Assembly: GCA_021307315.1 (NCBI GenBank)
Contig: JAJSPD010000009.1
Location: forward strand, 930,001 to 994,000
Origin: Bisporella sp. PMI_857
Taxonomy: Eukaryota > Ascomycota > Leotiomycetes > Helotiales > Helotiaceae
Length of the DNA stretch: 64,000 nucleotides
Direction of reading: 5' to 3'
Below are positions 11,590 through 24,218 of this stretch, one piece after another. Both the position numbers and the translations under genes were made by a program. The notes beneath the pieces are model-generated. The model searched no databases, was not told where the DNA came from, and saw nothing but the letters and a program-made list of their open reading frames with translations. The stretch's first letter is position 1. Each line of letters begins with the position of its first letter.

Positions 11590-13595
11590 TATGGCGACTC
11601 TTTTTTAGGTAGCTGGTTTTTACATGGCTAGTATGGGTGAGCTTGGAACTCAGTGGTTGTTTAGACGCGCTTCACATTGCGCCTGAAAGGAGTAGTAGGA
11701 GATTTGTGGTACACCATGGGTACGTAGGACCAGCAAAGGCTTTTATACTATAACTGTATTTATATACTTTGTATTGGGCTTGTGGCAGGCAACGAGATCG
11801 TTGCATGCCATTTTCTGGTGACGGATAGCTACATCTTAATGCCTCTAGCCAGTTATTCTCATCCAGAGTTCTGGCAGAGTAAAGCTATGTCATTGATCTA
11901 GCTTCATAGCTGTTTTCTTTCGCAGCCGTATCACTGTGCTACAAAGACGGCATCTTTTACCTACCTTGCTACGAAAGAGGTTTGTTTGCACAACATTTCT
12001 AGAAGAAGACGAACACTGATTGGTGCGCTTGTTTAAGGGGTCACTGTAAGCATGAGCTTCTCAGTCTCCTATATCCGACAAAGATGATCAAATTTTGAAC
12101 TGATGCTTATGCACATTCTTATACTGCAAGGAACAGTAGAGAACAAAAGCTCAAGACAATTCAAAGATTAGCTTTGAGGCATTAGCAACCTCTATCTCAT
12201 AGGCCGCAGGATCGAAGGATTTGATAATAGATATCCGCTAGGTAAAATGCTTTAATATTTTTCAGGGTGCTCGCTTTAATCTGTGCCAAACGATGCTCTC
12301 AATTTATCCTTTGTGGCTGTTACCCTTATTAACTTTATCGAGTTGATTCAACCCTAATATTCATGTGCCTCCACAGTTGTGAAAGCGCTGTGTTCCTGCA
12401 GAGCTTTCCCCTATCAATGCTTCATATGGTGTAACAATGCGCCAAGCGTGACAAGACTGATAGGGGCTGATCTGGTCGGCCATAGAAAGCACAGAGCATG
12501 GTTTCACGATCTGAAACTCCATCTATCGCAAAAGATGCGCTTTTTATGTCGATCAATAGGCAAAGGAGAATCGGAATTGGCTCTGAACAAATAGGAAAAT
12601 GTGATGTGGTTGAGCCTATCCACAAAACCATCTGTGAGAGGAATTAATGGTGGCTGCACAACTACTTTTAAAAGAGACCTCTCTTCTGAAATGCTGGGCA
12701 TGTGGAAGACTTGAAAACATAGGCTTAAGATGAAACATCTCAGGTCATGTTCCAGCCTTGTGGCGGCTGCAGCTCTGTTCCAGGACCAGCCCCAACATTC
12801 TCCTGAGTAAAGATCGCCCGCGTCTGCGGGAGCGGCTCAAACAAACATCAGCAAAGTCGCGAAGGCCGTGCGTGTCTGGATGAGAGCTATGAGGAGGAAG
12901 AACTGATTTTATTATAATGGTGCTCGTGATGGTCTAGCAATGATGCTCAAAGACTGTTCAATTGTTGGCTGAGAATTACAAGACGGACGCAAGCCCTACG
13001 GTTGTACCAAGCCAAGCTACTTTCGACAAGCTAAAAAGATTTGCAGCAGCGTACAGTAGCTTCTGAGCTTAACTCGGAACACAAGCTTTCCGTTCACTAC
13101 CATCCCGCCTCTCCAACGAACAGCTGCGTATAACAGTCTGCTGGTACAGCTGTATTCTAGCTTTTTCGGCCTATCTGGGATATAGCTTCGAGAGCTATAC
13201 CATTTGAAAAACTTGGCGCACAATAAATCGCCCCATCTCCCACTTCAGAACCGCCCTGGTGGTATTCACGGCATTCGCGGATCTAACCTTAGGTCCCGCC
13301 CAACTTCACTTTGTTTGCCTTCAGCTTTGTTCCTCTTATACCACCAAGCAGTGCTCGAGATGGTAGAGGGAGGAAAGGCCATATGTGATTTCTCCCTTCA
13401 TTCTGCCTTAGCCGACCGGGTCACCTCCTGACATTTCTCCAAGCTACATTCAACATCTTGAGCGGGAATTTTGGTCGCATATTCCGTAGACAGAGCTAGA
13501 GCAGGATCTATCGTGTAGCATACTCGCAGGGCAAACAACCACCGCGCCGTGCCTGTACAGCTAGAGCATAAAGACTCGCCCTTCAAAACTTCAAA
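11590..13595. other. Intergenic region (2.0 kb)
   Basis: No gene was recognised on either strand. The stretch is AT-rich with scattered stops. A small GC-rich palindrome, CCCGC-GTCT-GCGGG, lies near 12807-12822; it stands alone and has no assigned role. Confidence 0.5.
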
Positions 13596-14878
13596 ATGAA
13601 ACAGTCAAGTAACGCGGAGGTGGAACTATTGCTACACGAGAAAGGAGAGCTTCCAACAGGTGTGTCCATAAGCTGCCGCCCTTTATGAGAGCGTATCTAA
13701 TTCATTCAAGCTACCTTCACATTCGCAAAGAAAAACAAGCCTCAATGTATAGCTCATCGCGGATATAAAGCAGCATGGCCAGAGAATACCATGGGCGCCT
13801 TCAAAGGCGCGGTCGAGGTTGGGGCGCATGCAATCGAAACCGACATACATCTTTCGAAAGATGGAGTTGTGGTTATCTCGCACGTATGTCTTCGAATAGT
13901 CCTTCTTTTCCAGAAAAGGCGTGCTAACGTTATGGAAGGATGCGAATCTGAAGCGGTGCTTTGGGAAAGAGGAAAAAATAATTGATTGCGAGTGGAGCTA
14001 CTTGAAGACGTTGCAAACTCTCAAAGCGCCTCATCAAGCCATGCCCAGATTGAAAGACTTATTGGAATATCTAGCTACACCCGGACTCGAGGATATATGG
14101 ATATTGTTAGATATCAAGCTCGATAATAACAAGGACGATGTTATGAGATTAATAGCAGATACTCTTGCGGAAGTTAAGCCAACACGACCGTGGAACCAAC
14201 GAGTGTTGCTTGGTTGTTGGGCGGTGAGTCTTCTCCCAAAAAATGAAAATGAAAATGAGGACTCTAAACTGATTGGTATTGAAGGCTGTTTATCTTCCTC
14301 TATGCGCCAAATACTTGCCGGAATATCCTATCACACACAGTAAGTAGAAACTTGCCCTTTGCTCTATCTCTGAATCGATTGCAAGACATACACATATAAG
14401 ATATGGTTTACGAGAATCGACTTTGAAATAAAAATAATGTATCAAAACAATGCTGACATCACTTTTAGTCGGATTCAGTATATCATATGCTCGCCAATTT
14501 CTAAAAGTCCCTGGAGTGTCGTTCAACATGTTCCAAAAGACTATGGTAGGGCCATTCGGAAATGCCTTCCTCAAAGATGTACGGGAGGCAAAACGATCTA
14601 TATTTTTCTGGACTGTCAACGATGAGGAATGGATGCGATGGAGCATTCACAAAGGTGTTGACGGAATAATCACGGATGATCCTAAGAAATACCTGGAGGC
14701 CCGTGATCGGTACCAGGGTGAAGTTCATCTGCCATTGAGACTTATCGGATCCGTTATTTGGATGAATGTGTTAGCTGCGGTTTTCAGCTTGTTGTTCAGA
14801 TCTAGATATGGATTTAAAGTGGATACCAGAAAGATTAGAATGAGTATGGAAGGGACGAAAACATGGCCACCAAGATAG
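13596..14878 (+). CDS. PGC1: Glycerophosphodiester phosphodiesterase, PGC1-type
   Basis: GDPD-family TIM-barrel enzyme resembling yeast Pgc1, the phosphatidylglycerol phospholipase C that controls PG levels in mitochondria and lipid droplets. The five exons are 13596-13659, 13711-13883, 13939-14223, 14285-14339 and 14469-14878, giving about 328 aa. Catalytic and metal-binding signatures are present: [13 protein letters not shown] with its His and Glu, then [19 protein letters not shown] with Glu, Asp and His (the last His-Asp is created by the second splice). [15 protein letters not shown] and [10 protein letters not shown] mark the end of the barrel. A hydrophobic segment ([19 protein letters not shown]) near the C-terminus is a probable membrane anchor, as in Pgc1. 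The first intron's acceptor is uncertain: 13710 keeps frame, and a 13730 acceptor would need a different donor. Confidence 0.85.
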
Positions 14879-15207
14879 CTCTCTCCAGCACTGAATGAAA
14901 AAAAAAAACATTGGTAATATCTTCTGTCTCCCTCTATCTCGTGATATCTTGCACCCAGGAGCTGAGGGACTAATATATGTGATGAGCCCTACAATGACAT
15001 TTAGTGATTGAGTACAACGTGACAGTATGGTGAAATGGCTTCGAATACCACTTTACGGCGCATTTATGGTGAATAACAACATTCCGTGCTACGCACAATC
15101 ACAGAGGCTACTGACATCATTCAATGATTGACGAAACCAGGTCTTTGCAAGGAAACTATAAGAAATATTAGGCTTCATCAGAGTGTGTCGTTATCACCAA
15201 ACTCAAC
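14879..15207. other. Intergenic region
   Basis: Short spacer between two co-oriented genes, with an A-tract near 14898-14910. No feature was recognised. Confidence 0.5.
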
Positions 15208-17275
15208 ATGTGTCGCCAAAGAATCGACCACTACACGACATGCAGCCATGACATCCGTACGGACGTCCAGTGCCCAAAGTACCTCTCTCAGTGTCATGAG
15301 CCATGCGAGATATTCACCTTCAAGGAGACCCACTACGAGCTGTGTCCGAACTGCTCTGGTTCAACATCAGCTTCAAGCTTACTACGCCACTCGACTATGA
15401 CTTTGTGGCCGACACTTCCTGCGTCGAGGTTGATTCAGAATAACCCTGCAGCGACTGAGGAAAGAGAAGAAGTAATGAAAATGGAGGACCTGGGTACGAA
15501 GGGTGTGAAGACGGGGACCGTCATCGCACTGGCGGGTAAGTTTGGTGGCATGAAGAAGGTTATTGGGATCAAGAGGTCCGGGACGAAATATGGACATGGG
15601 AAGAAGGGGTCAAAGGGCGAGGGGGTTGAGCAGAGGAGTGAGAATAAAAGCTCATTCATTGAAAGGAATAGCAGCGAGCAGAGAAGGACTCTTGTAAACC
15701 AGTAAGCTTGTCCTCGTGGTGAATTTCGGTGATGTTGACGACTTGAATAGGAATGCGCCAGGCTATACTCTATCACCAAGAGCATCAGTTGAGAGTCCGA
15801 TTCGTGGTAAACGAACTGATACCAACACTATGTCTCCTACTCGGCAGCACACATACCCACAATCGCGTTCGAGCTTTGAAGCTACCAGTCACATTCCAAA
15901 GTTCGAGCAGAGCCGGCGGTCGGATCCTGAAGGCACGAAGCAGAAGCCATTATATACTCAATATAGAGGTAGTAAAGAGCAATATCCGGACCTAGAGGAT
16001 GCAAGGCAGCCTCAAATGTATGCTCAAGATCGGGTCAACGCTCTGCAACCACAGGTCCCTGGGCAGTCAAGACTAAGCCTGGATGATACAAAGCAAACTT
16101 CAACGTATATACAACACCAGGTAAATCAACAGCAAAGAGTAAGCCCAGAATATACAAAACAAGTTCCGAAGTATGACCAAGAGCAAGCGTGTCAACTACG
16201 ACCACTGATCAACCAGCAGCCGAGACCATGTTTAAAAGCTACACACCGCAGGCAAGGCCAAGAAAGCCAACAACCGCAGCTAGACGACGCAACCCGAACT
16301 AGAAGATATGGACAGGATCATCTCTATCAACAATCGCGATCACGGATCACTCAGCAGCTAGCGAGTCTAGCAGGTACACGACAAGAATCATTCTTCAGAC
16401 CACATAAAGTCGCTCAGCAGCAGCCCAGTGAGGAAATCGTGAAGCACGTGCCTAAACAGGACCAGGTCTATCAACAACGACCGAATTTGGCGGGTACACG
16501 GCAGGATTCGGCATATAGTCCATATCAGTTCCCGCAGAAGTCACGAGACAGTGAAGGAGTTGCTGAGCAGATTCGAAATTTTTCGATCACAGAGCAGCCG
16601 CGTCCAGGTCTAGAATTGCCTAAGCAGCGTTACGACTATAGCCAAGACCAGCCCTATCAACTACATCTAAGGTTGCAAAATATACAGCAGGATTCATCAT
16701 ACAACCCATATAGTGTTAGTCATCAATTACGGTCAAGTCAGGAATGCCTACGGCAAGCTTCAGAATATGACGAAGACGTAGTTCTTCCACGGCCGCGAGC
16801 GCCACCAACGCCCCCGTCGCCACGAACGTCCGCAGAGCGTCAAAGACAACAATCTGAAAGGTTTTCGAATCCCCAGGAAATTCCAGAAGGTTATGGAGTG
16901 CCATTCCTCAAGGAACGGCAAGCTGGGCAGAAGATCTCAAGCGAGTATTATGCTGAGTCTTACGCTTCTCTCCTGGATCCTTCTGGCGTATTTGATGACG
17001 ACGATGAGCTGTCCAGACAGGGAGGTATTTTGTGGGAGAACGCAAGGGTAATGGAATGGGAGGCGTTAGAGAAGAACGAGGAGCAGCGAGCAATAGAAAA
17101 GAAAAAAGACCGAAAGGAACCCCTGGTAGAAGAGAAACGGGTGCAGGAAAAAGAGAATCAAGGGAAAGAAAAAATTGATGGAGAGGCGTTGGCGGTGATT
17201 CGTCGGGGTTTGGTGAAAGTACGAGACGAAGACTGGGTTAGGACGAGAGAGGGCTTGGTTCGAAGGACTACTTGA
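15208..17275 (+). CDS. Gln-rich repeat protein with Cys/His-rich N-terminus
   Basis: Predicted 672-aa protein from two exons, 15208-15701 and 15751-17275. The intron (GTAAGC to AATAG) joins VNQ to NAPGYT in frame and links two open frames that otherwise look like separate genes. The first 50 residues are Cys/His-rich (MCRQRIDHYTTCSHD, then CPKYLSQCHEPCEIF and ELCPNC) and could bind zinc. A short basic stretch follows. Residues of about 180-560 are rich in Gln, Tyr, Arg and Pro and contain imperfect repeats, for example LAGTRQESFFRPHKV, LAGTRQDSAYSPYQF and IQQDSSYNPYSVSHQ. A proline-rich patch (RAPPTPPSPRTS) and a highly charged C-terminal segment complete it. It is probably largely disordered. 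I do not recognise the family and assign no function. Confidence 0.7.
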
Positions 17276-17870
17276 GGTCTGCGTTTTATGACTAGAGTTA
17301 CTTAGAGTCTGTTAATGTTCGAACATGTCTCATTTCAGAAATGAACCATATCTCTCTGGCTTGGGTCAAGCTTGGAATTGACCATCGCCGTCTTTAAGTT
17401 TAAAATGGAAATGAGACCTATAACTATTTTTCAGGTTCTTGAGACGATTGTTAAATTTGTAGCAATTGAAGCATTAAGACAAAAAATGCTTTCTCTCAAA
17501 AGGACATGTTCTCAGTGGTCATAAAGATAGATATTTCTAAGAACCGTAAGTAGAATCTATATTGTTTAGCTTCCGTTCTGGGAGGAAAGTGGTTGTTCTA
17601 TAAAGTAAAAATCGCACTCGATCACTAGCTTTAAAGGTTAGCATGGAATGAAATGGATTGTCAGTAGTGAAAACGCATCTTTGCCGCTTCTCAGAGACTT
17701 ATAAAGCGATATTCACATATGGGGGAATGATACATTGAACAAAATCACGTGAGTGAGAATTATGGGTCAAGGTCGTCAATTTGAGCTCTAGTATGCCTTC
17801 TTCCTATAACATCCACAATTCGCTTTTCTTTCTCATCAATAATCGTGCCATTACTCCCACTAGATACACC
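17276..17870. other. Intergenic region
   Basis: AT-rich spacer between the Gln-rich protein and the SET protein. A CACGTGAGTGA motif lies at about 17747-17757, some 120 bp upstream of the next start. Open reading continues upstream of 17871, with an in-frame ATG at 17793, so the next gene could be 26 residues longer. Confidence 0.4.
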
Positions 17871-19404
17871 ATGAGAAGAGCACAGCTTCCTATCTCTACG
17901 CTCCCAGCATGGTGTAAGCTGAATGACGTAACGTTCCTCGACACATCAGTTCGCGAGTTTGAGGACAAAGGCTATGGACTGGTAACAGAACGTACCCTCA
18001 GCTCCAAAGATACCTATGATACGCCTAATCTCGTGTTGATACCGCAGGATCTTATTCTTTCAGCTGAGGCGGTAGAGGAGCACGCCAAGGCCGACCAGCA
18101 TTTTCGGCAATTATTGGATGCTGCAGGTGGTAGGGTGAGTATAGTCACGAGTTTCTGTTAATTTATATAGAGGCTGATGCACTGAGATAGAGCTTGAGAG
18201 GCGACATACTGTTGTTTCTGCTGATGCAGATCACCATTGCTTCAACAGATCATGGCCAGAATATAGGAGTTTCAAACCCGTGGACTGAATTTGTGAAGAT
18301 GCTGCCAAGCAGTGTTCCAGTTCCCACTTTGTGGGATGAGGACGAAAGGACTATGCTTATAGGCACTTCTTTAGAGGTATGTGAGGACCCAGCCTTCAAG
18401 GTCTATGCTGACGAGGCTCTTATAGTCCGCCTTATTGGCAAAAATGAATGCACTTACCGCAGAGTTTGAGCATCTTAGGGATAAGACTGCCGATTTATCT
18501 TGGTGCAATAAGTGCTGGTGGGAGACTGAATCTCTGGAATTTTCAGACTGGCTACTTGTCGATGCATGGTACAGATCAAGATCTTTAGAACTTCCAAAAT
18601 CTGGCGAATCCTTGGTGCCTGGACTGGACATAGCGAATCACTCGTCAGAGCCAAATGCTTATTACGAGCAAAATAGCAATGGGGTGTCGTTGATCCTTCG
18701 GCCTGGCATCGAACTCGATGCTGAAACGGAGGTCACGATAAGCTATGGTGACACAAAAAGTGCGGCCGAAATGCTTTTCAGCTATGGATTTATTGACGTA
18801 GGAAGTACCAATAAAGAGCTTGTTTTGGCCTTGGATCCTTTTCCAGACGATCCATTGGGTAAAGCAAAAGTTGTGGCATTTAAAAAGCCCGCTATTGTTC
18901 GAATAACTGAAGTAAACGGCACGATTATATGGGAAAGTGCATTTCTCTATCTAGCATGCCTAAATGAAGAAGATGGATTGGAGTTCAGGATGCTACAGGA
19001 AACGAATGGATCTCGTAGCCCCCTGAGAGTCTTTTGGCAAGAGTCTGATGTTACGGATGAGACCACAGCCTTTGAGTCTCTTATCGAGAACCACGAACTA
19101 AAAGAAGTTTTCAAGCTCCGTGCCGTTGCACTTCTGCAAGCTCGACTCCAAGAACAGCTCGAGCGTCTGTATGAGGCTGAAGCGCATATTGTCTCTCTTA
19201 CAGATTTATTATTACTAACGCCTTCTATTCAGACAGCTGCCCTACAGTATGTGTTATTTAATGACGCCTGCCAGTTGCGAAAGTGTTCTAACCATGATAT
19301 GTAGGTTACGAAAATCAGAGACTGCATTATTAGAGGCTGCATACGCAGCAATGGAGATACAGGCTAGTTCTCCGAGAACTTCCGTACCCTCGAAGGATCA
19401 CTGA
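17871..19404 (+). CDS. SET-domain lysine methyltransferase (Rubisco-LSMT/SETD6-like)
   Basis: Protein-lysine methyltransferase of the split-SET (RMS1/SETD6/LSMT) class. Four exons: 17871-18134, 18191-18376, 18426-19246 and 19305-19404; the last intron (GTATGT, TTCTAAC, GTAG) reveals the true C-terminus. The N-terminal SET half carries VREFEDKGYGLVTERTL. After an insert come the S-adenosylmethionine/catalytic motifs GLDIANHSSEPNAYY (NHS core) and ISYGDTKSAAEMLFSYGFID. A helical C-terminal substrate-binding domain follows, as in LSMT relatives. Yeast members methylate ribosomal proteins or elongation factors, but the substrate here is unknown. The start is taken at MRRAQLP (17871), where resemblance to a SET N-terminus begins; ATG 17793 is the alternative. 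Confidence 0.85.
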
Positions 19405-21034
19405 TAGTCAATAGAAAAGTAACCTCCTAGACGACGAAACTGTAGTTCGGTATCTCGGAAAGATGGATGGCGTTCAAGAGGAGTGCAAACAGGATGATGC
19501 TAACGAAGAAGACGATTTTAGTTGATACCTTCATAGTGGTTCGGGTCTGCCAATAATGCGGGGTGCAGAGAAAGTAAATACCACATGTGGCCTGACTCGT
19601 GTGGGAATATCACTGGAAAGTTATTGAGTAACCGGAAATAATAGGAAAGAAGATAAGGAACCGACTCATACGTCGCTCCAACGGGCAATTATAGCACCAC
19701 TGAATGCGCCGGACACGAGGAAGGAGTTAAAATCTGACTTAGCTCGAGTCTACTTCACTGCGAGGTTTTGGCGTAAGCCTATCTTGTGGTTGAAAAGGCG
19801 TATTGACGCCTCCAAGCTCCATAGCTACGAGCATTTCGATGATGAGAACTTTGACTTGTCCTGCTAAAGCTACATCCAGTGGCTGCAGACCAACCGCAAC
19901 GCTATGCTGATAGAAGGAAGGATAACTAACGGCTAGTGAGCAATCTCGCAGCGTAAAAATGGCTTTTGCGGGGAAATGGTCGAGATCCCAGGTTGTCGCT
20001 CACTATAAAAAGGTCGCTTAATGGATTGTCGCCTTGGCGGGCTGTGTGACGACGAGATTTTTGAGCTCTATATCAATGATATTATAGAATACGTGAAACG
20101 AAACAGCATTTCTATCACGCTGCTAGGAGTTGAAGGTCTCGTGGGTATTGGAGCTCTGGTTCTTATTTTGCATGCGGGATTATCGGGTTGGCTTGCCTGT
20201 TTCTTCGGGCACATTGAACCGGGACTTGACACCGGCAAAATGCCAGTGTTTTCACAACATTGAATATCGCTATGCATCTCGTCTACCATCAAACTTTCGA
20301 GGCATAATATATATCATACACTTTGGCGGGTAACCAGGCATCCCGAGCAGAGGACTTTGTTCTTTGTAGCAGTGTGTAGAGCTAACTTTCATCTGCCTCG
20401 ACAAAATGAGGCGTCAGACGTGCTGATCATGGACAGCTCATAAGGCCAGGATTACGTGTATGACTTTGTTGCCGTGCAATCACTGCCGCAAGGAGAAGGC
20501 ATTGATTTATTGTGTTTATATATGAGCACTTAAAAGAGGATAAGACGGATCCATCAGGTGGTCAGTCGTCGTTAAATCGGCGTGTTTGGCTTACGGAGAC
20601 ACGTTGCTTGGCTCTGTGGCTGTAATCCCCCGCAATTGTGCGAGTGTTCGTCAGTGGACCGCGTCCTATGGGGAGCCCAATCACCTAGCAAGAGTTGGAA
20701 AGTAGACCCTGTACTCCAGAATACGACGCTGAATGGGGACTGGGAACACCCCCCGCCCCCAGACGACCTCATTTGGCCGCCATAAGTCGTTGTTTGCAAA
20801 CCTTTTTCCCCATCCACATCTCATCTCTTGTGTCACAGAAGACCTTCCTCCCATTCTATCGCTGTCGCTGTTGAAAATATACCTAGCAGTCGCGTGCTAT
20901 CTTGATATCCGAACGGGAATATCGTCAATGGGACCAGCTATCGAAGAAGACTCGACATTTGATCCGAGATCGCTTTGAACCTAAAGGCTGACGACACAAA
21001 TCTACCGCATATAACGCTCTTATCAACCGTCAAG
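19405..21034. other. Intergenic region upstream of the FacB-type gene (1.6 kb)
   Basis: No confident gene was found. Two weak candidates are discussed elsewhere: a minus-strand 35-codon membrane ORF at 19427-19534 and an 80-codon plus-strand ORF at 20021-20263. The right half is presumably the promoter and leader of the regulator starting at 21035, and it contains two C-rich motifs. Confidence 0.5.
20627..20760. promoter_or_regulatory. Possible CreA-type GC-box sites
   Basis: CCCCCGC at 20627-20633 and a longer C-rich tract (CCCCCCGCCCCC) at 20749-20760 match the complement of the fungal CreA/Mig1 consensus SYGGRG. They lie about 280-400 bp upstream of the FacB-type start codon. Repression of facB by CreA is known in Aspergillus nidulans; that these sites act here is inference from a short, frequent motif. 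Confidence 0.3.
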
Positions 21035-23816
21035 ATGCCAGGAATATTACCTATGAAAGTGATCAAGGTTGGCAACAATGCGCAAAGTCGCATTGCTCAG
21101 GCCTGCGACCGCTGTCGCTCAAAGAAGATACGATGCGATGGCATCCGGCCATGTTGTTCCCAGTGCGCCAACGTTGGCTTTGAATGTAAGACAAGCGACA
21201 AGCTTAGTCGACGAGCCTTTCCTCGAGGATACACTGAATCGTTGGAAGAAAGGGTGCGTGCTCTAGAAGCTGAAGTTCGGGAGTTAAAAGATCTGCTCGA
21301 TGAGAAGGATGAGAAAATCGATATGCTTTCCAAGATGCACTCAAACCTGGGAGATCATTCCAGACGTCGTAGATCAATTGAGTCTACCCGTCCGCCCGCG
21401 GAGATGCTCAAAGATGAGACACCAAGTTCGCCGAAAGACGATGTTTTTAGAGTACAGGCATCACCATTGCTACTTGGATCTGATACTTCTGACTCATACT
21501 TTATGGGAGCATCAAGCGGAAGGGCTTTTGTGGGTAGGTAAACAAGGACTTTAATATGATATCATATCGCTGACAAAAGGTAGACACTTTCAAGAGGAGA
21601 GTCCAGGAAAGCGGCAAATCAATGGCTGGACTTAACGCTGAAAACTTTCTTAACATCCAGATAAAGACCACATCGTCATCAGTAGACCACTGTGCAAACG
21701 GGCAAACGGTGCCCCCGCGTATGTTTTCAGATAGATGTGTAAACATTTACTTTCAAGAATGGGCGCCATTATTCCCAGTGATCCATAAACCGAGCTTCCT
21801 CCGTCTGTACGAAGATTATATGTCGAACCCGAACAAGATCACCGACCCCCACAAGTTAGCTCAGCTCCATCTCGTTTTCAGTATTGCCGGCCTTTCTAGT
21901 GATATCCCTGATCGGGAGCACATCGCTTTTTGCGAAAATCAATGGCGCAAGAGCCTTGACTCAGTGCTTATGGAGAACACTTTAGTGACGCTACAAGGCC
22001 TTGTGTTAGCTATGATGTTCTGCATTTCAAAAGGAGACTACAATTGTCTCCAGTACTATAAGGGGATCGCGGTCGGTCTCTCTCATCGGCTTGGGCTACA
22101 TCAAAGCCAGAAACGCTTCTCATTTGGCGCTTTAACGACAGAGACTAGGAAGAAAGTATTCTGGACATTGTACACTGTCGATTGGTAAATATTTCCAACG
22201 CTTCTCATTAGTTGTAGATCTGACGATTCTGTAGCTTTTCTGCTGCGTTGCTCGGGCTCCCTAAATTGTTGAAGGAAGATGATGTTCAGGCTGAATACCC
22301 ATCGGATACGGATGACGAATATGTTACTGAAAAGGGCTTTCAGCCAATTCTACCCGGAGAGTGCACAAAGATCTCAAGCGCGTTAGCTCTTTTCCGTGTC
22401 GCGCGGATTCTCTCAAAGGTTCTTGATCAGAATTACCCAGCCGCGGCCTCACATGACCTCTCCTTACAGTCTCTTTCGTCCCTCGAGGACCAGCTCGACG
22501 AATGGTCGAATGAGCTTCCACCTCACCTCAAGCTCACATTCAGACAAGAGAAACCATCAACCGACATGACAGGCAGTCGCTCTGCGATCTTGGTAAGTGC
22601 ACTTAAACCTTGCCAACTGTGTTACATCAGCCGCTGATTTTTTTAGTCTCTTGCTTATTACTACATTCGGTCATTGATTCATCGGCCGGCTGTTGGCTCA
22701 AGCTTGGGCAATAAATCATCACCATCTGTCATCTCACTAGCAGATTCGAGCAAGCACATTATTCAGATCGTGCAATTGCTCGAGGAGCGTAATATGTCTT
22801 TCTCGATTTGCCTGAACAAAAACGAGATCCTAACGCTCTGTGGATTAAGCTTATTATATCAGGGATTAGATCTGAAGCAGGAGGGCAAATTGATGCAGGA
22901 TGGTCAGCGATTAGTCGGCGCGGTGGTCAAATACCTTGAGAAGGTCAATGCTCCAGGAGCAGCCGACTTCAAGCGACTGGTCGCCACCATGTTAAACCTG
23001 GAGCCTCCGCCGACTATCCAGCCTCCACCAGCTCGAGCAAAACCGATCCCATCGCCTCCAACGCCCAGAAAGCAGCTTCAATCACAGTTCTACAGACATT
23101 CAAGCATAAGTGAGAGTGACTTACTAGCGCAACACGAAAAGCTGAAGCGGGCTAGTTTAGCTAGTGCTGCGCTGCATTCGCAGGATAACCAACATAATGA
23201 TCACAATTCCGTTGCATATGCGCGTTCGAGGTCCTACAGTTCTGCTTCATTAGTACCTGCGATAGTCAAGCCTCATAACACGAAAAACATAAATCCACCG
23301 AACCTCGATTATTTATCACTCAGTAGCACTCCAGCAGCTTCTCAATCACACTCACCCGTTCAGGCCCGACATCAGTCTTTACAAAGTAGGGGCTATCCTG
23401 CCCCTACATACTCGAACAATAAATCTTCAACGGCTACAGCTTCAGAGTGGGAAGTCCTGGTTGGATCCTTCGACGATCGACACCTTTATGATGCAATATA
23501 CGGGGGCGGCCCAATACACACAGCCCCAGTCTCGGTGGCAGATTCGCATCAGAGTCTAACAGATTGGAGTGACCCTTGGGACTATACGTCACTTGGGATG
23601 GGCGACTTTACAAACACGGCACCGCCACCAACTAGCGTTCTATCTTTCTCAGACGACAGCTTATGTTCAGGCGATGATCTTTCAGCGAGTGATTTAGGTT
23701 TATCTACCCATCAGGATTATAAACCTGCTCTAGTAGCAGGACTAGGAATTCCTACCGATAGCTACGATTATTTATTGGAGGGATTGGATCGGAGCCATAC
23801 TATTTTTGGTGCATAG
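21035..23816 (+). CDS. facB: Zn(II)2Cys6 transcription activator, FacB/Cat8-like
   Basis: Regulator of acetate use and gluconeogenesis, by resemblance to A. nidulans FacB and yeast Cat8. Exons 21035-21533, 21584-22184, 22235-22592 and 22647-23816 give about 875 aa. The Zn cluster [22 protein letters not shown] lies at about residues 23-45. It continues into [21 protein letters not shown] and a leucine-zipper-like coiled coil ([20 protein letters not shown]), which is diagnostic of this subfamily. The fungal-specific middle homology region spans exons 2-4, with [14 protein letters not shown], then YTVDC joined to FSAALLGLP at the second splice, and [13 protein letters not shown]. The C-terminus is Ser/Pro/Asp-rich and acidic ([17 protein letters not shown]), as expected of an activation domain. 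The first exon encodes only the DNA-binding part. Targets would be acetyl-CoA synthase, glyoxylate-cycle and gluconeogenic genes. Confidence 0.9.
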
Positions 23817-24218
23817 GTGATTTTTGAATGGAACCTTGGGAGTGGCTATTGGATCCTAGCGACATACTTTCACAGTAAATATTTTAGGCGTACGATGAAA
23901 AGCCTTTGGAAGCCAAGGAGTTCTTTTGTTATATTCACGTGAGTATGAGTTTATGACGGAATAACTGGATGCCATATTCGAATAACTACTTTTCTATGTA
24001 TAGTAAACAGATGAAATTCATTCAATTGTCTCAATAGCAGTACCACTCGTTCCCAACTTACCTGGTTCCGTTTACGCCGTAAATCCAGAACCGCACAGCC
24101 TTATTGCTCAACACCCTTCTGTTCCTGAACTTCCCGAACTACACCGCAACCATCTTTTTCTTGCCATATTTCCTTCCATCCACCCACCCATACGCACCCC
24201 TAAACCAACAGATAATCC
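23817..24218. other. Intergenic region
   Basis: 3' flank of the FacB-type gene, followed by a pyrimidine-rich tract (about 24100-24200) that probably serves the next gene as promoter or leader. No other feature was seen. Confidence 0.5.

Noticed and set aside
12807..12822. GC-rich palindrome CCCGC-GTCT-GCGGG
   Set aside because: A single short hairpin with no gene nearby that would use it; fungal genes do not use such terminators.
20021..20263. 80-codon plus-strand ORF with one hydrophobic stretch
   Set aside because: No family feature and no supporting splice context; it is probably chance open frame in the FacB-type upstream region.
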